From assembly GCA_014607495.2 (NCBI GenBank), contig CP053162.1:372001-436000 (forward strand): a stretch of 64,000 nt of DNA, in the 5' to 3' direction. Each line of letters begins with the position of its first letter. Position 1 is the stretch's first letter. The position numbers and the translations under genes are program-made. Shown piece after piece: positions 1 through 9,997 of the stretch. The notes beneath the pieces are model-generated. The model had not been told where the DNA came from. It saw nothing but the letters and a program-made list of their open reading frames with translations, and did not search any database. Source of the stretch: Carposina sasakii. Its lineage: Eukaryota; Arthropoda; Insecta; Lepidoptera; Carposinidae.

Positions 1-50
1 TCTATAGTTTTCGGGAACGTTGACGACCAAAAATCATACTGTTGTACATA
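1..50 (+). mobile_element. rep-C MITE, 3' end only
   Basis: The first 50 bases match the 3' end of the roughly 380-bp rep-C family seen at 31.1, 41.0 and 43.8 kb, including the terminal GTTGACGACCAAAAATCA. The rest lies before the window. Confidence 0.7.
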
Positions 51-53
51 TAC

Positions 54-339
54 AGAATGTATCAAAAAGGGTATGTTAAGCAAAAAGCTATGAATATAGC
101 CCATTATAAAGAGTCTATTCCCGAAACATAAGACTCGAAATCTCATGTTTATTTTTCAAGATTGTATGAACATTCCTGAGTTGTTTATGAAATCTCCATA
201 CTAACTGGAAAAATAAACATTTGATTTAGAGTCTCAAATTTTGGGAATAGGTTTTCTATAGTGGGCTATTTTTATAGCTTTTCGCTTAACATACCCCTTT
301 TGTTACACCCTGTATACCCCTTTTGTTACACCCTGTATA
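54..339 (+). mobile_element. rep-E MITE copy 1 with duplicated right end
   Basis: The left end (AGGGTATGTTAAGC, AAAGCTATGAATATAGCCCA) is the inverted complement of the right end (TGGGCTATTTTTATAGC, GCTTAACATACCCC), giving imperfect terminal inverted repeats of about 50 bp. The right terminus CCCCTTTTGTTACACCCTG is present twice in tandem (about 294-315 and 317-339). No coding capacity, so a non-autonomous DNA transposon; superfamily not determined. Confidence 0.75.
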
Positions 340-842
340 CAGGGTGTAACAGAAGGGGTATGTTAGGCGAAATTATTATGAATAGCAAAATAAATTGTAG
401 TAAAATTTGATAGGTACTCGAAAGCACACTTTTTTTATTTTTCAAGATTGTAGTTTAAAATTTATTTCCAACGTACACACAGTAGCTAATTAATAATACA
501 GATTGATAAAAAGGTGGTTGTGTAGCATTGTGTAGGGTTAAGTAAACAGTGACACACAGTAAGCTAATTTTAAGCCTGTCTCATGGGGTGTCTGTTGGTT
601 AATAAGTTATTTAGGAATTCTTCATACTCTATGTAAAAACAAAAATATGATTTCGTGTCTCAAACTATTGTGGAGGTTTATTCCCGGTCGTCCCCATTGG
701 GCAAAATTTCGCTAGTCCCCAGCAATAACGATTGGACGTCAATTTTGACTTCCCCAGTGGGGACGACCATAGAAATGTAAGAGGAGATACCAAATCCCTG
801 GGGACGACCGGGAATGAACCACACCCGGTTACGCCTTGTATA
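340..842 (+). mobile_element. rep-E MITE copy 2, interrupted
   Basis: It starts back-to-back with copy 1 at the palindrome GTATAC. Left end and centre match rep-E, as do CGTGTCTCAAACTATTGTGG near 655 and the degenerate terminus CGGTTACGCCTTGTATA at 826-842. It is split by rep-U (681-814) and by unrelated DNA around 475-590. That segment is bracketed by near-direct repeats of ACACACAGTAGCTAAT (about 475 and 551). Confidence 0.6.
681..814. mobile_element. rep-U, 134-bp MITE
   Basis: Perfect 16-bp terminal inverted repeats TTCCCGGTCGTCCCCA (681-696) and their complement (799-814) bound the element. A third partial copy of the arm (TGGGGACGACC) lies inside at about 758-768. It is inserted in rep-E copy 2. 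Confidence 0.7.
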
Positions 843-914
843 ATAAAAAATCCTGTGTCCTGAATCCTTAGGAATGCTATAAATAAATGCGAAAGTTTGT
901 GCGTTTCATCATAT

Positions 915-1196
915 ATCTTTATTTTTATTTATTTGGGACAGTTAACAACTGTATACAAAAATACATAGTTAGGTATTGTTTTTAAAGTATAAATAAGTAG
1001 TCTACTACACTATCCACAAGTTACAAAAGAAGGTTACACAAGACTATACATCACTGATGAGATACTTTAGCACCACCATGGATGCTGCAAATTTCTGAAT
1101 TCATTATGTACGCGACAGATAAAATATGTCAATATCTAAGAAGTATTCATTATAGGAGTTTACGCCTTAAAGGAGATCTTATACCTGCATATAGTT
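915..1196 (-). pseudogene. decayed duplicate of the 9.8-kb peptide gene 3' end
   Basis: Read on the minus strand, about 1050 down to 918 aligns by eye with the 3'UTR at 9636-9790: shared CTTGTGGATAGT, TGTGTAAC...CTTCTTTTG, TTGTATACA...GTTGTTA, and both end in overlapping AATAAA signals. The part where the coding sequence should be (about 1070-1196) contains a TGTCGC codon pair and a TGC-TAA end, but the frame has stops and the four-cysteine pattern is lost. Upstream it is cut by rep-Q at 1203. I infer an ancient duplicate, now a pseudogene. Alternatively both 3' ends belong to an unrecognised retroelement. Confidence 0.45.
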
Positions 1197-1202
1197 CCGA
1201 TT

Positions 1203-1337
1203 GATGATGGCGCTAGTTAATATAAAGGTTAATATGTGTATCATGGAATAAATCCTTTGCCTGATTTCGGAACTAAACATTGTTTGTATGAAAAGAAAAT
1301 GTGGTAAAGTAATGCACATAGTAACTAGTGCCCTCAT
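1203..1337 (+). mobile_element. rep-Q copy 1
   Basis: Shares CCTGATTTCGGAACTAA, TTTTGTATG-like and AGTAACTAG blocks with 58716-58892. Ends GATGATGGCGCTAGTT and AACTAGTGCCCTCATTC are imperfect inverted complements. A short non-coding inverted-repeat element. Confidence 0.55.
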
Positions 1338-1362
1338 TCATGTGAAACACAGTGGGAACAGA

Positions 1363-1914
1363 CTAGTGTTGCCGAACTATCGATAGTTAACCTCGGAAAT
1401 CATCTAATATTGATAGCTAAATTTTGTAAAATAGTATCAGTATACTGCAATATTATCGATAGTATTGAAGCGCAATATCGAATCACTAACAATAGTATCG
1501 GCCATGACTATTATAATAGTAAAAATAATTGATACTATTGATATGTTTGCGGGGTCGATAGTAGGCTGTGATTCAATTGTATTGTGTATGAATATTGGTT
1601 GATGTAGCTAGTATATGTTATGAGGCTCTTATCTTGATTTGATGTGTAAGGGTTTTACAAAGCGTCAACGCCACAGCGGTGAGTAAAAAACCATCTAGTT
1701 TCCTGTCATCCACTAGACAATTTATATTAGCAATACCTGAGCAATAATTGAGAAAAAGGCCACTTGGGTCAAAACTATTGTTATTGCAATGTTCAGTAGC
1801 AATAGTATCGATAGTGCATTCGATATTGAGCTTCGATGGTATTGATGTATGTCGATAGTATTGCTATCACACTATCGATACTATTGATTTTGCCCAACTA
1901 AGGGTCAACACTAG
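1363..1914. repeat. rep-O, inverted-ended element packed with TATCGATA-like words
   Basis: CTAGTGTTG (1363-1371) is repeated inverted as CAACACTAG (1906-1914). Inside are more than a dozen near-copies of ACTATCGATAGT / AATAGTATCG in both orientations, so the strand can fold on itself many ways. A related piece (GCCGGACTATTTATAGTATCG) continues at about 1980-2060 with a perfect hairpin AGGAATAAG...CTTATTCCT at 2007-2038. No coding capacity. Confidence 0.5.
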
Positions 1915-2067
1915 ACATCACACAGGCACAAGAGTCTGAAGTAGGTATGTACCTATACCTACCTAGATAATGTTGCCTGCCGGACTATTTATAGTATCGA
2001 CATAGAGGAATAAGAAGACTTATTTATCTTATTCCTTTATGGTATCGATAGCTTCTTGTCTGTTTCA

Positions 2068-2395
2068 AAGATAGTGCTCCGGTCAGGACGTGGTCGTTCT
2101 TTGGCGCAAAAATACGCTTCGGGTTGCGGGCCTTGGGGCAACCCCCGTGCCCAGGCAAAATTCTCGGCGCGCGACAACTTAAGTGGCCCTTAAAGGGGAC
2201 AACATGGGTCGGAGAGTCTGACCCATTTGGAAAGGGAAAGATGCGGCTGGCCGGGGGAAGCGGGCCGGGCTAGTCAAGCCCTGGTATTACCAGGGTGCAC
2301 CCGGCCACTTGAGCCGCCACTGCCGCCGGTCAGTTCGCGAAAGAAGAGGAAGGAGAAGAAAAGGAAGGAATGACAAGAAGATCGTGTGATGCCGA
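2068..2395. repeat. GC-rich block, possible LINE 5'UTR or SINE relic
   Basis: An abrupt GC-rich island in AT-rich DNA: GGGCCTTGGGGCAACCCCC, TCTCGGCGCGCGACAAC, repeated GACCCATTTGG/ACATGGGTCGG and CCCTGGTATTACCAGGG palindromes, then a purine tract AAGAAGAGGAAGGAGAAGAA. No long ORF. The style resembles a structured 5'UTR of a site-specific non-LTR element, but there is only one copy here so the class is a guess. Confidence 0.35.
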
Positions 2396-2399
2396 TCAG

Positions 2400-5300
2400 T
2401 CAGTCATTATCGATAAAAGTTAAGAGGGCTTGAGGAGTATTAGGGTTAACTGAGATAGTATCTCCCAAAATTCTTACAGGAAAGGGAATTCCACCTTTTA
2501 CGAAAAATCGCTTTATAATATTGATCAATGAAATTAAATATGTACCCACATGTTCGTCAGGTGTATGGGAGCCTTTTTTAAAGATTGTATTTCTTTAAGT
2601 TTCTACGGAAAAAGGACAAACTTGGAAATCCCCCAAATTTTTCCCCCACAAAAACAGTCACGAAGTTTCATAATAGATAATCTGCTTAAATGAAATAAAG
2701 TAAGTTATTTCTGCAAATCTTATTGATTTTCACTAATTTCACATTCGTTTTCCCGGTGTTTCCATTCATCATCCATCATGAATTCAGAAATAATTATTAA
2801 AGACAATGGCTTAGTTCCCCTTGCCTTTCCTTCGGGATAAACTAAATAAAAAAAAACTAGGTATCGATTCGATATGTATAATGTAATGCTCAATACCTAC
2901 ATTATTCGTGTCATTTGGTAGAATTGGTAGATTTCCGTTTCGCGCTGTGAGTGCGCGGAGCATGCGCACAACGCACAAACCCACACATTGAGGAGAATGT
3001 AAGACAGAGACGGCGTGCGTGACGTCACGGGGGCAACGCTCGGACCAAGGTCGTACTCAAAGTAACTCGTACGCGAAGTACGCAGGTGTACAATCCGGGA
3101 CGCGAAGTAATGAGCTGTGCAGTATTAGCTGTGTATTCCATGTCTGACAATTCCATGTCCGTGCGATAGTTCGTGTTACACGGAGTACATGTATCGAAGT
3201 ATTTGTCGTGCATTTCCGGAGGTGTCATGTACGATACGCGAAATCCTTGTATGCGCTTTATACTCACCCCTAATAAGCAAAACCCGTGTAACTGCGTACT
3301 TGCGATAAACGCTGCGCAGGCGCATCCACTTTCTACCATTTTACCGCCTGGTGTGAGTAATCTTTATGAGTGTTTTCTTTTTGCTATCTTCTCATAATTA
3401 ATTTATGAGATTATGAAGGAAGCATGTAAACTAGCATACGAGTATCGTTTGGCAAAAATCTTATTCTTATCTACTTAATAAAATTATGTATATATTTTAA
3501 CCGGCTGCTTCAGAAGGAGGGTCTTTCGAGTATAAGTTTGTATGTAGGATGTATGTTTGTTTGGCGCGCTCTAGAGAGAGTGACACTGGGTGAATTTACG
3601 CAGTCGGGTTGAGGTTATTTGTTATATCGTTTCTATCTACCTACTATATCGCTTTTCACATGATTTATGTATATATAGGTACATAGATACCCGATTATAC
3701 CTTACCTCGATCTACCTACCAACTACTTTATTCTTTATTGTACACAAACATAAAGATATATAATTTAATTATAAGTAGTTTTAAAAACACAGGAAAAATG
3801 TATAATGGCGTGCCTATCTCTTCAAGAGATTTCTTCCAGCAAACCAAGCAAGAGTGAGGAAATCAGCTAATTTCGGGCAACTTCCGTGTGTCTAGCCCGC
3901 GTGGTCAGTGACTACACAGAAAACAGAATATTTTGTAACGCTACCAACCATTATTGCCACTGAAGTAAAATAAATAAATAAATAGTAGGTACCCAGCACT
4001 AAAATCTTAAGATAATTAATAACTAACACCACAAAATAACGTGCACTGCATGTAATCGTTAAAATTGGCCTATTCCACCAATTTCCAATTTCTTAGATAA
4101 ACGTATAACCTCTATTATCCCGTATAAGACTCTCACGCGTACATAAATCTCGATGGACTCGCGGGTCAATAATGGTCCCTAATTTTGGGGTACATTGCTA
4201 CATAATTGGGGTCCGACAGGATGTTTTTGACGGTTCCGGTACAAATTTTTTAGTTTTTGATTTTTTGGAGAAGGTATCGCTGTAGAAGAAGACTCGGGAA
4301 AATATAGAGTGTCCTGGAGATGATCCAGCCTGAGTGGGCCATAGTAGAAGCGATAAGGGAAATGTGGGCTCGATTGCGGAGTACTTTGCCCAGCAATTGG
4401 ACAAAGAGTCTAGTAAATACTGGCCATCATAGAACTCTATGTAGTAAGTAATACCCCGTGTCTATATTGGTATATTCGTTTATAAAATAAAATTTACAAT
4501 TTATACTAAATCAGCCAACTATATCATTTATTAGTAATATTCAATATCAAACCTAAATAAAATTGTGTCCAACGATATAATTAGTTTAAAAAAATCAATT
4601 AGCTACCTACAAGGTATAAAAATAACCAGTTGACATCAAAAAAGTTTCCCAACCTCATGAAAAGTTTGTAATTTACCAAAAACTAATTATTTGTTCCGTC
4701 CGTGAATAATCCGGGTCCCATAAAAACTTCGGTACCATTAAAACCGTATTAAATACCAATATAGCTTGGTCGCCATCACGTAGACTCAATTAGTTCGGAC
4801 ATAAATCACAAGCAGACATCATTCGCGACGGCAACCATTGGACGGTAAAAACAGGGAATTAGAGCACTCTTTAAAAAACATTACAATCACTTACGATGCG
4901 ACTCGATAAAAGTTTTTGTTGACTGAGGATAAACTAATTTTAAGGTAATGAGAAGAAATTTTGATAAGCTGTTGTAAACACGCATATTTTGCCATTTCTA
5001 AGTGGTCTACGAGTAAATGTCAAAAAAGATAGCTAATAGCCATTCTTTAGTGCAAAATGCTTTATAATTCAAGTGATCGTAAATTAATAGCTAAAGCAAA
5101 ACATCGTAACAAAAAATAACAAACGAGTCTAACATAACATAGGTACTTACGTACATACCTAACATATACGACTATATTCCCAAAATAACGCGTCCTCAGC
5201 TAAGTCGTTTCTTGTGACTCGCCCAGTAAATTTACTTATAATTTCCACATGTAACGTGTACTAACCATAGAATAAGTATGCATGTGCATGTAAGATTTTA

Positions 5301-5446
5301 AGTTACTAGATACTGCCATGTTTGCTATGCCGTATAGGCACACTTAGGGTAAGGACCTAGTTATAAGATCTGAATTAATGTATCAATGTTGGGTTGGTAG
5401 TTGTGTTGTGTAGCTGTTGCGCTTGTCAATAAAAAAAATATATAAA
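2400..5446. other. mostly unannotated AT-rich DNA
   Basis: No gene recognised. Contains simple AAAT tracts near 3970-3985 and the CpG-rich block at 2935-3360. ORFs here are short, lack coding-like composition and overlap on both strands. Confidence 0.5.
2935..3360. promoter_or_regulatory. CpG-rich block with CRE palindrome and NRF1/Ewg-like site
   Basis: Locally rich in CG dinucleotides. It holds the palindrome TGACGTCA (3020-3027, a perfect CREB/ATF site), GAGCATGCGCACAACGC (from about 2958, NRF1/Ewg-like), and CTGCGCAGGCGCA near 3313. Short repeats ACGCGAAGTA occur at about 3072 and 3101. It could be a promoter or enhancer of a gene outside the view, or a transposon fragment; no transcription unit can be attached. 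Confidence 0.3.
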
Positions 5447-5636
5447 AAAATGGAGTCGCCACAACTGCAGGATTATTAAGGAGACCCTGCAGCCATGTTA
5501 AGCAGAGTGGGGATAGATGTTAATAAATCAGTGACAAGTTGCTAGCTTATCGCCTGAGATAATGCCCGAGTTCTTACGACATGCATGGACGGAGATGCAG
5601 CTGATGTATTCTAATGAAGCCCCGCATCAGCACGAG
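5447..5636 (+). repeat. rep-A copy 1
   Basis: Nearly full-length member of the commonest family in the window. Diagnostic words: ATGGAGTCGCCACAACTGCAG, TTGCTAGCTTATCGCCTGAG, GGAGATGCAGCTGATGTATTCT and CCCGCATCAGCAC. No tRNA-like head and no obvious inverted ends, so unclassified. Confidence 0.7.
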
Positions 5637-7679
5637 TCTTCTAAACATACTAATCTTCATATTCTCACAAACTTAGCATCAATGCCTATTGTCTGAAATT
5701 TGGCAGACGCTAAATAAGTAGGCCGCCTGTCGGGCGCCAACCCTCTTTTTAGCGGTTGTTGGGTAATACGAGAGGCGATTTAGACGTCCTAGAATGACCT
5801 AGTAATCAGAATGAAAGTAAATAATGGAAATAAGGTCTTTAGTGGATATAAAGATGAAATACTTGGTTTTACTAAAATCTGACTGGATTTTTTTGAACTT
5901 ATAGGTAAGTAGATATCGAGTTTATCTACTTGTAGATGTCGACTTTTAATAGCAAAGATTAAGACGTCAGATGGCAGAAGAGAAGATCGCTTTGTTTTTT
6001 GGTCTCCTGTAAGAAAGCTCTTGCAGAATACGAGTAAACTCCTCTTTATTATGTGTTAAGTATAATAAAAAAAAAGGTTTGACTCTACAATACGAAATCG
6101 CCGTAAAACCTTTAATTCTAAAACACCTTTCATGCACATAGACATATAAAATACACCCATATCTAGCTAGCAGGTAGAAACAAAGTCCTGCCTACAATTT
6201 AGCACACATTTCCACAAATCTATAATTCAAGCTCCCGGTCTATTCAATAGTCTTGCGCATCCATCATCCGAGGCATGTTTGATCGCGCGTCAGTTTATAC
6301 GTCACATCTATTTTCTGGATTCGATTTTGAACGGCTGTGTTAGGCTTGGCGGAGACTTGCGACGACGGCAACAAAGAAAAGAGCTGCAAGACAAATTTTC
6401 TCGATTTTTTAACGAAAATGTTAGACCTGCAACCACAGCGAGATATTTCTTCTTCGATGCTTCGCATTAGAGTGCGTCAATATCCTGCTGAAGTGACAGT
6501 TGGTTGCAAGTCTTCGCTAAGTAATATTAGCCCAGTAATATCGAGACCTTAATGTGCTAAGAAACTATTATTAAAACACCTTTTAATTGAAGATAGGTTT
6601 AACCAATAACTTTTGTTAAATATCGCATCATGTTGCATGACCAGTCGGAAGCGGGCAATGATGTTCCCAGTGATTGTTTTTCACTTTGTTTAAATAATGT
6701 GGAAAATTTTCCATTATAATTATAAGCAATAGTGACCTGCGTGACGTTATGTTGTATTTATCACCTAATATATAATAAAAAACAAAGGCCTAATGCCTGA
6801 GTACCTACTTAGAAATATGATCATACTGGGTAACTTTTGATACATGACAATAAAACACATATCTATACGTAAAGCAATTAATCACAATAGAATGTCCAAG
6901 GCTTAGAAATTAGTTGCGTGTCTGCGCACGTCATAAAATTCATATCAGACTCAAGTAGCATAGCCGAGGAGCTATGAAATATTTATTCTTCCTTATACTT
7001 GTAGCACATAAGTGCATTCCCACGATTATAATGTTGAAGTTTATTAAAATAATAAAAATAGAAACTACTTTATATGACTAGATCTATAAAGTTTGTTACT
7101 CGTATAAAGCCTTGTCGTAGATTTTTTGGGGGATTTTTTCCAATAGTAAACTTGTAGAAATAAAGAGCTATTACGCTAAAACTGAACCGATTTAAATTAA
7201 ATTTGGTACATACGTAGTCCAGAGCCTAAGAAAGGATTGGCTACATTTTATTCGCGAAAATTTTACATTTTATATTCTTCTTCAGTCCACTAGTACATTT
7301 TATCATAAATTGTAATCTGTCACAGCCATCACTCAAGTGAATATTTACATATAATTACATTTAATAGAATGATTGGATAATAATAACACAGAAATAACGT
7401 TAAATCATGACTTCCTGTGTGTAATAGAATTAGCAGGGTGATCAATCATCATCATCAATATCGGGTATACATACAACATTAATATTATACTCGTGTTGTT
7501 ACAAAAAGAATATAAACATTGATTAGGTAAACAGGTAAACATTGCCTAAATTCCATACATTTTGTCGTCAAATATCATGATGTAACTGTGTCTAACTTAC
7601 AATAAAAATAAGATTACTGAAAACCCCGGTTTATCAAAAATAGGTAAGTTTATTTAATAGCCCTAAATATTATCTTTGC
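5637..7679. other. unannotated AT-rich DNA
   Basis: No gene, repeat copy or RNA recognised. Short overlapping ORFs on both strands at 6264-6552 have no recognisable domain and are treated as chance. Confidence 0.5.
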
Positions 7680-7845
7680 ATACGGGGTACTGCCTTACGG
7701 GGTAGGCAGAGCACCAAGGGCCGATAGAACCACATGGTGCCACTTCTGACCAATTTTGAGGGTATAGTTGAGATGTACAAGTTCGGTTAGCAGTGACATA
7801 TGGTCAGCCCATCGCCTACAAAACACCAAGACCCTCTACTGACTT
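7680..7845 (-). repeat. rep-K copy 1
   Basis: Matches 13.5, 28.5 and 63.9 kb: GGGGTAGGCAGAGCACCAAG, CACATGGTGCCACTT, GAGATGTACAAGTTCGGTTAG and the CTCTACTGACTT end. Non-coding, no inverted ends seen; possibly a SINE or LINE 3' end. Confidence 0.65.
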
Positions 7846-7982
7846 TATCATCTTTTATTATCTTTGCAATGAAACCGTAATTATCATTGTACTTACCAGT
7901 AATTGAATGATACGACGCGGCGCGCGGGGCGTTTCTTTATTGCGCGGTGTCTCTCATTTGCTCAGTTGGGAGTGCGGAAAAA

Positions 7983-8013
7983 ACATAGGCGAAGTCGCGG
8001 GCAACAGCTAGTA
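7983..8013 (+). mobile_element. Helitron 3' terminus fragment
   Basis: CGAAGTCGCGGGCAACAGCTAG followed by T is the hairpin-plus-CTAG terminus of a common insect Helitron family. Upstream sequence is not clearly related. Confidence 0.5.
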
Positions 8014-8832
8014 GTCCATAATTAATAATAAATAAACATAGCTTTATAACCGTATTAGTCAGATACGTGTACAAGTTCTATTAGCTGGTCCGAGTACATG
8101 TAGTTATTACGGATAGTCGAGTATTTAATTCACTGAGCGCTTCCCCTCGGGGTATGGTAGAAAATGAGTAGAAATAACTTAGCGGACCATGTACGCTAGA
8201 TGCGTGTGTGCTGCGGAGCTGTCAAGCATATTTCGGTCTTACTGACTGAATAGTCATGGAATAAATTGTTTGAATAGGTATCCGTCCGCATGAACTACAA
8301 AAAAAAAACAGATATAACATTTTTGGATAATTTTTCTATTATTTTCCGATGAATATAAACCAACATAACATACTCGCACCCTATGTCGCTCGTAAAATCG
8401 TTAACCTTATGTTAATTTTTTTGCATTTTGGCAAACTTTTTTCCGCAAATAGATATCGCTAATGTTTCTATTAGTTTCGAAGAAAAATAATGCTGTCTAG
8501 CATACTCGTATTTTTTATGCTCCACTAGTTTAGAACTCCTGTGTTCTTGAACTTTAATAATAAATAGTAATATAAGTAACATGGAATTTTATATTATAAT
8601 TTAGATCGCGATTAAAATCACTTTAATTTTAGTGACCGTTCCGGTAATATCGTATGATTATAACTTTTGATTAAAATTTAATGGTGTACAATAAATAATA
8701 AGAATAGAATTTAAAAAAATCTGAGGGATCAACGGATAGCCATCTAAGAGTCCAAAAACTTGGAGAGTGTATTCTCTGTATGACGTAGGCATCCGATAAG
8801 AAAAAATTTCTCGAAATTCCCATGGGAACACA
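8014..8832. other. unannotated AT-rich DNA
   Basis: Nothing recognised. Two overlapping minus-strand ORFs at 8658-8877 run into rep-L and are not coding-like. Confidence 0.5.
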
Positions 8833-8948
8833 GGGGTAAGCACGAACCTCTCGATAGTCCGTAACGCTGTCGTCCAACTGTCAAATCACATAGATTTTGC
8901 TAGCGAGTCGCTAGCGTTACGCCGCGTAAAAAGGTTCGTTGATACCCC
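8833..8948 (-). mobile_element. rep-L MITE copy 1
   Basis: GGGGTAAGCACGAACCT at the left and AGGTTCGTTGATACCCC at the right are inverted complements with few mismatches. The interior (GCTAGCGAGTCGCTAGCG, TAACGCCGCGTAAAAAGG) matches 13.83 and 38.46 kb. Orientation is opposite to the other two copies. Confidence 0.7.
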
Positions 8949-9624
8949 ACAGTAGAAACGGAAATCCTAAAATTTACGCGGCCGCTAGTATTAAAATATG
9001 TATTTTACATTTCAGTTTAATAGCTCAATGTAAACCTTTAAAAGTTTACCACTCAGTGTTTATATTTGTAAGGCGTAACACTCCCATCCCATGGTTCAGA
9101 TTAAAGTGGCTAGTCCAGGTCGCCCAGGTCTCCAGGAATGGACAAAGCTCATCATCTTCCACTTGACTTGCAAATGAAGTTGGTGTCAAATTATGCGCAA
9201 GAGCCTCTTTATTGGCGCAAAAACGCAGTATGTGGACTTAGATTGATTTGTTTGGTGCAAGAATAACGATGTAGCGGGATATATATTTTTGTTATAGATA
9301 CTCATTTCAATTTGAAAAGTAGAATAAAGTAGGTACATATACGAGTAGGTTATATAGTAAAATTTCAATGAGTCTTGTGCTAAAAAAATGACGAAATAAA
9401 ATAACTTCATCTCAAAAACTGGAGGAAGCCCGCGTTGGTCTAAGCAAAAACTAGATCCAAGCATAAAGCATAAATACGTATCTAGCTACTACTTCAGTAA
9501 TAAATTTTGTTAATCTTTATGTCTCACTAATACCAATGGCATCGTAAAGTATTAAATTAAGTTAATAAATAATTTCACGACTTTAATTATAATTTCCGCA
9601 TAGTAACGCCTAATATTATTGACT

Positions 9625-9841
9625 TTTTATTTATTAGAATCAGTAACAACTATGTATACAAAATTGCATAAATATATTATTCATGAAATATGCAGAATTA
9701 GCCCGAGTAGAAAAGTATGCAGGTATACATACATTTCTTAATACTATCCACAAGTTTGAACAAAAGAAAGTTACACAATACTTTAATCTTTTTTGTCTGC
9801 TATTATTAGTGACAAATTCACAACTAGATGACGTATTTCAC
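9625..9841 (-). other. 3'UTR and poly(A) signal of the four-cysteine peptide gene
   Basis: Downstream of the stop at 9842-9844 the minus strand is AT-rich and ends in overlapping AATAAA hexamers (about 9625-9635). The same order of blocks is found at about 918-1050, which supports a real transcript end that was once duplicated. Confidence 0.45.
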
Positions 9842-9997
9842 TTATAACTTGGAGCACCCATCTCTACGCATACCACGTTCGTACTTGTAGCGACATTTTT
9901 TACCTCGACGCCTGAAGCAATGGCGATGGACATCATAACCATTTGCACATATTCGTTTCCTGGCCCTTAAGAATGCGTTCAGATACTTATTGGCCAC
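9842..9997 (-). CDS. candidate terminal exon of a small cationic four-cysteine secreted peptide
   Basis: On the minus strand an AG acceptor (plus 9998-9999, preceded by ATATGAATT) opens a 51-codon frame closed by TAA at 9842-9844. The in-frame TAG inside the acceptor means the frame cannot extend upstream without splicing. The peptide is strikingly basic, with cysteines at residues 17, 27, 35 and 48. A basic cluster RARKR (residues 11-15) just before the first cysteine resembles a prohormone-convertase site, which would release a mature peptide of about 36 residues. A signal-peptide exon should lie at higher coordinates but I could not identify one. I do not recognise the family; an antimicrobial-like or signalling peptide is possible. 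Too short to be found by an ATG-based ORF search. Chance cannot be excluded. Confidence 0.4.
   Translation of the reverse strand: MANKYLNAFLRARKRICANGYDVHRHCFRRRGKKCRYKYERGMRRDGCSKL

Noticed and set aside
6264..6552. Overlapping ORFs on both strands
   Set aside because: Three frames are open over the same GC-richer stretch, none with a recognisable domain.
9186..9464. 92-codon minus-strand ORF next to the peptide exon
   Set aside because: Aromatic-rich composition typical of translated AT-rich DNA, and it lies beyond the poly(A) signal of the candidate gene.
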